Shown here: positions 58,327 through 64,000 of the stretch, piece by piece | Layout of the letters: each line of letters opens with the position of its first letter | Position numbering within the stretch: the first letter of the stretch is position 1 | NCBI GenBank assembly: GCA_015660995.1 | Contig: JACTUC010000005.1 | Coordinates: 49,861-113,860 of the forward strand | Reading direction: 5' to 3' | Origin: Candidatus Methanomethylicaceae archaeon | GTDB lineage: Archaea > Thermoproteota > Methanomethylicia > Methanomethylicales > Methanomethylicaceae | Length of the DNA stretch: 64,000 nucleotides | Translations under genes and position numbers: made by a program | Notes under the pieces: generated by a model | Told to the model about the DNA's origin: nothing | Database searches by the model: none | What the model saw: only the letters and a program-made list of their open reading frames with translations

Positions 58327-59790
58327 TTATGTTGCTTCATCTAGGGATATTCCTAGAGCGTCTGCCACTCCTTTGCCATAAGCAGGATCAGCCCTCAGAC
58401 AGTTCTTGATATGTCTTAGCTTGACTTCTTTTGGACTATCTCCCATCGCACGTGCTGTGTTTTCAAACAATACCTTTTGCTGTCCTGGGCTCATCAACCT
58501 AAACAGTTTACCTGGCTGAGTATAGTAGTCATCATCGTCTTCTCTGAAGTTCCAATGGTCTGCAGCACCACTCAACTTTAGTGGCGGCTCTCTGAAATCT
58601 GGCTGTTCCTGCCATTCACCATAGCTGTTTGGCTCATATCCGATAGTGCTACCTGCGTTATTGTTGACCCTCATCTGACCATCTCGGTGATAGCTATTGA
58701 CGGGGCAACGAGGAGCATTCACAGGTATCTGATGGTGATTTACGCCAAGTCTGTAGCGTTGCGCGTCACCGTAAGAGAAGAGTCTACCCTGCAACATTTT
58801 GTCTGGGGAAAAGCCAATACCTGGAACCACATTAGCAGGATTGAACGCGGATTGCTCTACCTCCGCAAAGTAATTCTCGGGATTGCGGTTTAGCTCAAAA
58901 TACCCGACCTCGATCAGTGGAAAGTCTTTATGATACCACACCTTGGTCAAATCGAAAGGATTGTATGGCATTTTCTTTGCTTGGTCTTCAGTCATGACCT
59001 GTATGAGCATCTTCCAGCGAGGGAACTCACCCCGTTCGATGCTTTCGTATAGGTCACGCTGATGGCTCTCGCGATCCTTAGCGATAATGGCTTCAGCTTC
59101 TGCGTCAGACAGGTTTTTGATACCCTGCTGAGTGACAAAATGGAACTTGACCCATACGCGCTCATTCCTATCATTGATCATGCTATATGCATGACTGCCA
59201 AAACCGTGCATGTATCTGTACGATAACGGAATGCCGCGATCGCTCATAACGATAGTGACCTGATGTAATGCTTCAGGAAGCGATGTCCAGAAGTCCCAGT
59301 TGTTTTTTGCGCTTCGCATATTTGTCCGAGGGTCCCTTTTTACTGCATGGTTTAGGTCTGGAAACTTGAGCGGATCACGAAGGAAGAAAACGGGTGTATT
59401 GTTTCCGACAAGATCCCAGTTACCCTCTTCCGTATAGTATTTCATTGCAAAGCCACGAATATCACGTTCAGCATCGGCAGCACCGCGCTCCCCAGCAACT
59501 GTTGAGAAACGGACAAACATTTCCGTTTTCTTGCCAATTTTCGAGAAGATTTTGGCTTTCGTGTATCTTGTAATATCATGGGTCACGGTGAAGGTGCCAT
59601 AGGCACCTGATCCTTTGGCATGCATTCTTCTCTCAGGAATGACCTCTCTGTCAAAATGACCCAGCTTCTCAAGGAACCACACGTCCTGAAGGAGCATAGG
59701 ACCTCGAGGGCCAGCAGTCATAGCATTTTGATTGTCAGGTACAGGCGCACCGGCAGCAGTAGTTAGTTTTTTCTGAGATTTTTCCTTCAT
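58327..59790 (-). CDS. Monofunctional heme catalase
   Basis: [122 protein letters not shown]. Confidence 0.97.
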   Translation of the reverse strand: MKEKSQKKLTTAAGAPVPDNQNAMTAGPRGPMLLQDVWFLEKLGHFDREVIPERRMHAKGSGAYGTFTVTHDITRYTKAKIFSKIGKKTEMFVRFSTVAGERGAADAERDIRGFAMKYYTEEGNWDLVGNNTPVFFLRDPLKFPDLNHAVKRDPRTNMRSAKNNWDFWTSLPEALHQVTIVMSDRGIPLSYRYMHGFGSHAYSMINDRNERVWVKFHFVTQQGIKNLSDAEAEAIIAKDRESHQRDLYESIERGEFPRWKMLIQVMTEDQAKKMPYNPFDLTKVWYHKDFPLIEVGYFELNRNPENYFAEVEQSAFNPANVVPGIGFSPDKMLQGRLFSYGDAQRYRLGVNHHQIPVNAPRCPVNSYHRDGQMRVNNNAGSTIGYEPNSYGEWQEQPDFREPPLKLSGAADHWNFREDDDDYYTQPGKLFRLMSPGQQKVLFENTARAMGDSPKEVKLRHIKNCLRADPAYGKGVADALGISLDEAT

Positions 59791-59975
59791 AAAAATCCCC
59801 TTTCAAATTTTTCGTGTGCGCCTATATTAACATATACATTAAAAATCGAGCTAAATTGCTTCATACTTGCCAACATAAAGTTTCGGTTTTCTCAATTATT
59901 GAAAAAGAAGGGATAGATAATGGCAAATTTGCTTGGGTTGAACTTGGTTGCCTCTTTTTGTTTTGCAAAGCCAGC

Positions 59976-60185
59976 TTAATCTTTGGCTATCATAACGCTT
60001 GTCGATTTGATTATTGCAATTGCTTTTTCGCCACGTTTCAGACCCAAGTCTTTCACTGCTTCTTTTGTAATGACAGCTGTTAACGTAATTGGCATTTCAA
60101 TTTTTATTTTTACTTTAGACGTAACGACTCCATCTTCAACATCCTCTACAGTTCCCCGGAAACAATTTCTTGCACTTATTTTCAT
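59976..60185 (-). CDS. Molbindin (Mop/TOBE domain) protein
   Basis: MKISARNCFRGTVEDVEDGVVTSKVKIKIEMPITLTAVITKEAVKDLGLKRGEKAIAIIKSTSVMIAKD. Confidence 0.92.
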   Translation of the reverse strand: MKISARNCFRGTVEDVEDGVVTSKVKIKIEMPITLTAVITKEAVKDLGLKRGEKAIAIIKSTSVMIAKD

Positions 60186-60288
60186 AAAATCACCCATAGG
60201 TCATTATATGGATTCAACAAAGCTAAATTCGTTTACGCTAATTTTCTGGAAAGATTATCATAAAAAATAAAAAAAAGGTAGAGGAATC

Positions 60289-61644
60289 TTACTGTGGCTC
60301 TACCTCTGCGTCCGAGACCTTCAGCGCCTCGTCCAAGGCGTTCACGCCGAAGTCGATCTGATCCCTGTTTATAATCAGCGGCGGGGCAATGACGAAGTGA
60401 CTGAGCCAGGTCTGGATATATACGCCTCTCTTGCTCATCTCTGCGCCGACTTTGTCCACCATCAACGGTAATCCTGTTGCTTTGTCCACCCTTGTGTTGA
60501 ATGGCTTCTTCGTCTTCCTGTTCTTCACGATCTCGACCGCCCAGAAGAGGCCGATACCCCGCACGTCACCTATTGAGATGTGCTTCTCCTTCAGTTCGTT
60601 GAGCCTCTTGCCCATGTGCGCTCCCATAACCTTGGAGTTCTCCATCAGGTTCATCCTCTTGTACTCGTTTATCGCTGCGGGGACTGGAGACAACGCCAGC
60701 GGGTGCGCTTCATAGGTGTGACCGTGGGCGAAGTAGTTCTCCTCGAAATAATCTGCGATCTTTCTGGTGGTTGCAGTTATGCCCAGCGGAGTGTATGCAC
60801 CGGTGCTACCTTTGGCAGTTGTAAGTATGTCGGGCTTGACACCCCAGTTGTCAACTGCGAACCAAGTGCCGGTCCTTCCCCAGCCGGACATGACTTCATC
60901 AACAATCAGGAGTACGCCGTTCTCCTCGGTGATCTGCCTGATCCTTGGTAGATACTCTTTTACAGGAACTATTACACCGTTCGTTCCGACTACAGGCTCG
61001 ACGATCATGGCAGCCACGTTGGCCTCATTCTTGATCATATAGTCGACGTACTCAGCGCAGGTCAAGCCGCAGCTTGGGTACTCCTGCTTGAACGGGCACC
61101 TGTAGCAGTAGCAGTCTGGAGCGAAGATGGCGCCGTCAAGTTTGCTTGTTGGTTCTGCGAACCATCTTCTAGGATCGCCGGTGCACGAAATTGAGGCAGC
61201 TGTCGAACCGTGGTAGGATGCATACCTCGATATCACCTTGTAAGCTCCCTTTGGCTTCAGGTACATTCTAGCAATCTTGAGGGCTGCCTCGTTTGCCTCT
61301 GTTCCAGAGGTCGAGTAAAAGATCTTCTCAAGCCCCTGTGGCAGAACCTTCACAATCTCACTGCTTGCCCTGGCGCGTATATCGATGGAGTAGGCAGGGG
61401 CGATGTATGGCATCTTCCTTGCCTGTTCCACGATGGCCTCGATCAGGGCTTGATTTTTGTGGCCGAGGTTCGAGCACATCAGTTGGGAGGAGAAGTCCAG
61501 GGTTTTCTTCCCCGTCATGTCTGTGAAGTAAACCCCTTCTGCATCCACTATGTGCGGCGGCTTCTTCCAGCCCCTCTGAAATCGCCATGTGCCGTAGGTG
61601 TACTTAGCGACTGTGTCTTGGATCTCATCTGGTTGTCCTGACAA
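60289..61644 (-). CDS. Class III PLP aminotransferase
   Basis: IFYSTSGTEANEAALKIARMY, IVDEVMSGWGRTGTWFAVDNWGVKPDILTTAKGSTGAYTPLG. Confidence 0.93.
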   Translation of the reverse strand: MSGQPDEIQDTVAKYTYGTWRFQRGWKKPPHIVDAEGVYFTDMTGKKTLDFSSQLMCSNLGHKNQALIEAIVEQARKMPYIAPAYSIDIRARASSEIVKVLPQGLEKIFYSTSGTEANEAALKIARMYLKPKGAYKVISRYASYHGSTAASISCTGDPRRWFAEPTSKLDGAIFAPDCYCYRCPFKQEYPSCGLTCAEYVDYMIKNEANVAAMIVEPVVGTNGVIVPVKEYLPRIRQITEENGVLLIVDEVMSGWGRTGTWFAVDNWGVKPDILTTAKGSTGAYTPLGITATTRKIADYFEENYFAHGHTYEAHPLALSPVPAAINEYKRMNLMENSKVMGAHMGKRLNELKEKHISIGDVRGIGLFWAVEIVKNRKTKKPFNTRVDKATGLPLMVDKVGAEMSKRGVYIQTWLSHFVIAPPLIINRDQIDFGVNALDEALKVSDAEVEPQ

Positions 61645-61787
61645 ATTTTTTCCTCCTTAAAGTGAGTGAAAATTGTTAGTTAATGGTAATAAACTTTCGC
61701 CCCCGCTGCATAAGAGGCAAACTGGAAGCAGGGCAGCAAAAAGGCGAGCCGCAGGCGCCAGAATTATCAACATTTAATTGCAGGCGT

Positions 61788-63731
61788 ATGCAATTGAATG
61801 GCGTGGACAGGAAAATAATTATTCTTGTTTTGATAATCTTTGCCCTTGCCTTGTCCGTATCGATCCACGCGGTAGCAGCTGATGGGGATTACAAGGTGCT
61901 CGTGTACAACGAGACGGTCACGGTCCTTGATGACAGGACGGTAATGGTCTCCCTGGACTACAACTTCTCATGGAACCAGGATGGCTACATTGTCAGAGAC
62001 TGGAGCATGAATATCCCGAGCGGAGATGCCTATGGGATCGTTGTGGAGAACGATAACGGCCCTCTACCCTTTACCTCAACCGCTTCTGCGAACTGGACCT
62101 CACTGGATATCGACCTTATGCAGGACGTACATGCGGGGCAGACATACATGTTTAAAGTCAGCTACCTTTCACAGGACAACATTCAATCAATCGGACCGGA
62201 GAGAGATCTCTCAATGTGGACCATTTCAGACAATGTCCCCAAGGATAGTGTCTCCCTGACAGTAAAGATTCCTAATAGCTATGGGGTCGTCAATTGGGAT
62301 CCTCAGTTCATGACGGAGACCAATAATGCCAACGAGACGGTGCTGAATGGGCAGGCTGCAAACGTTAGCGCTGACACCAACCTCATGCTCAACGTCAATT
62401 ATGCCACGACAGAAGTAAGGTACGACATAGTCTACCAGTACCTATTCAATAACACCGGGTCCAGCACGGACTTCGGCTCTGAGTTTGAGCTCCCGATCTA
62501 CACCCAATCGGTAGATCAGGAGAACACACCGTACAGCTCGATCCCTGCGCCCGTTAGCACATGGAATGACTCCTCCGAAAATTTGAGAGCAAACTATACT
62601 TTTGCTCAGATAGGGCCAGGCGACATAGCCAACATTACTGTGAGCTACCAGACAGAAATAATGTTGCCACCTACGATTGATCCATCGAGCTCGGGCACGC
62701 TAAGCGACATACCTTCCAGCTATCTTGGTTATACCTCAGCGGACAAGTATTGGGAGATAAACGATCCTGCGATAGTAAGCCTTTCGCAGAACCTAACCAG
62801 AAATGAGCAGACGGTTCTAGGGATGGTCAAGTCGATCTACAATTTTACAACTACAAACATCTCTTACGATTACGTAAAGTATGATTTGATAATTAGCGGA
62901 GTCTCCGTTGAGAGGTACGGCGCGGTCAAGACGCTCTCGCTGGGCATGGGCGTCTGCGAGGACATCACGGATCTATTTGTCACCCTCTGCAGAGCTGCGG
63001 GCATCCCTGCAATTGAGATCACGGGACCCATCTACAGCCAAGATGGCCTAATGGGGATCGGGGAGACGCATGCATGGGCTGATGTCTACGTGCCCGGGTA
63101 TGGCTGGCTCGAGGTAGATCCCACCTGGAAAGAATTCGGAACGCTGGATGGCAGGCATATCGCTGAAAGCACCTTCAGCAACTCATCCGAGCCGGACTGG
63201 ATTATCTTAGGAAATTTCCGGTCGGGGACTTATGAAGTATTGACATACATAACGATGGTCACCAGCTCTTCCTTATACTTGGCTAATCCGAGCATAACTG
63301 CTGTAGCAGTCGGGGATCTTCAGACGGGCACGCCGATTGATCTGAAGGTGTTGGTAAGTAACTTCGGCAACGGGACTGCATATTCAACTAATGTGACCGT
63401 AATTGGATCCGCGAATTTGACTGTTTCCAATGCCAGCATCTCCTTCGGCAATGTAAGGGGGTACGATACGGAGACCGCTAGTCTCGTGGCAAGCACCGAG
63501 ACAGCTGGCAATTATTCGGTCGTGTTCAATCTGAAGTACTTGACGGATGCAGGTCAGGCTGTCAATCAGAGCTACATTTGCAATTTCCTGGTGACGAAGA
63601 AGCCAGCGTTCACGCTTGATGAGTTAGCTAGTTCTGTGAACGACATGATCTGGATGGGGTTGGGAGTGGGTTTCCTCATTGCGCTTGTAGCGATCCTAGC
63701 GGTCTGGAGGACCAAGCGTTCGGGGTTCTGA
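61788..63731 (+). CDS. Membrane-anchored extracellular transglutaminase-like protein
   Basis: N- and C-terminal TM segments; transglutaminase core LGMGVCEDITDLFVTLCRAAGIPA...GETHAWADVYVPGYGWLEVDPTW; CARDB-like C-terminal region. Confidence 0.87.
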   Translation: MQLNGVDRKIIILVLIIFALALSVSIHAVAADGDYKVLVYNETVTVLDDRTVMVSLDYNFSWNQDGYIVRDWSMNIPSGDAYGIVVENDNGPLPFTSTASANWTSLDIDLMQDVHAGQTYMFKVSYLSQDNIQSIGPERDLSMWTISDNVPKDSVSLTVKIPNSYGVVNWDPQFMTETNNANETVLNGQAANVSADTNLMLNVNYATTEVRYDIVYQYLFNNTGSSTDFGSEFELPIYTQSVDQENTPYSSIPAPVSTWNDSSENLRANYTFAQIGPGDIANITVSYQTEIMLPPTIDPSSSGTLSDIPSSYLGYTSADKYWEINDPAIVSLSQNLTRNEQTVLGMVKSIYNFTTTNISYDYVKYDLIISGVSVERYGAVKTLSLGMGVCEDITDLFVTLCRAAGIPAIEITGPIYSQDGLMGIGETHAWADVYVPGYGWLEVDPTWKEFGTLDGRHIAESTFSNSSEPDWIILGNFRSGTYEVLTYITMVTSSSLYLANPSITAVAVGDLQTGTPIDLKVLVSNFGNGTAYSTNVTVIGSANLTVSNASISFGNVRGYDTETASLVASTETAGNYSVVFNLKYLTDAGQAVNQSYICNFLVTKKPAFTLDELASSVNDMIWMGLGVGFLIALVAILAVWRTKRSGF

Positions 63732-63841
63732 GAGTTCATTGCAGCCTTCCACGGATTCATTAAGGCTAATTCTGGTCCAGAAAGTCACGTAAAGTTATAT
63801 TTTGAAGTCATGAATAAGTTATATTGGAATTTTCACAGGGG

Positions 63842-64000
63842 ATGCGATTGAGAAGGATGAGAGGATTTAACAGGCTCACCAAAGTTGATGATGCCCAGAG
63901 TATAATCATGGACCGCTGCGGAGACGATTTCAGAGAGACTGAAGTAGTTGGAGTGGAGGAGGCATGGGGTAGGGTACTGGAGGAAGACGTTGTATCCACT
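63842..64000 (+). CDS. moeA: MoeA-like molybdopterin molybdotransferase, N-terminus only (cut by the window end)
   Basis: Not in the ORF track. Translation MRLRRMRGFNRLTKVDDAQSIIMDRCGDDFRETEVVGVEEAWGRVLEEDVVST. Confidence 0.75.
   Translation, partial: MRLRRMRGFNRLTKVDDAQSIIMDRCGDDFRETEVVGVEEAWGRVLEEDVVST

Noticed and set aside
58228-58327. CTAACTAACTCTAACT and GAACGAACGGAC short repeats after the PmbA-like gene
   Set aside because: Low-complexity, short and imperfect; no array structure or CRISPR-like spacing.

Overview
The window is a gene-dense archaeal chromosome segment. Archaeal hallmarks are mevalonate kinase, an AbrB-PhoU regulator, three-part PurS/PurL/PurQ, TATA-like promoters and T-tract 3' ends. 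I saw no rRNA, tRNA, CRISPR array or transposase. Main blocks: (1) nickel/metal homeostasis: NikR, a ZnuABC-type transporter and CbiMNQO. (2) A purine biosynthesis cluster, purC-purF-purF2-purD-purT-purE-purS-purL-purQ, with purM and purB elsewhere in the window. The second PurF has lost its glutaminase cysteine. (3) A pst phosphate operon with a divergent AbrB-PhoU regulator. (4) A corrinoid methyltransferase pair next to a hydantoinase-like ASKHA protein, a CobW/HypB-type GTPase and a small unknown protein. (5) A long minus-strand operon for a formate-hydrogenlyase-like group 4 [NiFe] module (HycB/E/D/F/G-like) with an embedded HdrB-like CCG protein and no NuoL-type subunit. It continues into a 49-aa pirin-N-terminus microprotein, a LUD protein and a stand-alone TaqI-like target-recognition protein. 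(6) Mixed genes, including an ECF S component next to a DUF4430-like protein whose 3' end carries a 31-bp tandem duplication, a heme catalase, a molbindin, an aminotransferase, a transglutaminase and the start of moeA. Best candidates for something undescribed: the HdrB-linked hydrogenase-like operon with the pirin microprotein, the methyltransferase/ASKHA/GTPase cluster, and the tandem PurF pair. All family calls are by eye from motifs; no database search was run.
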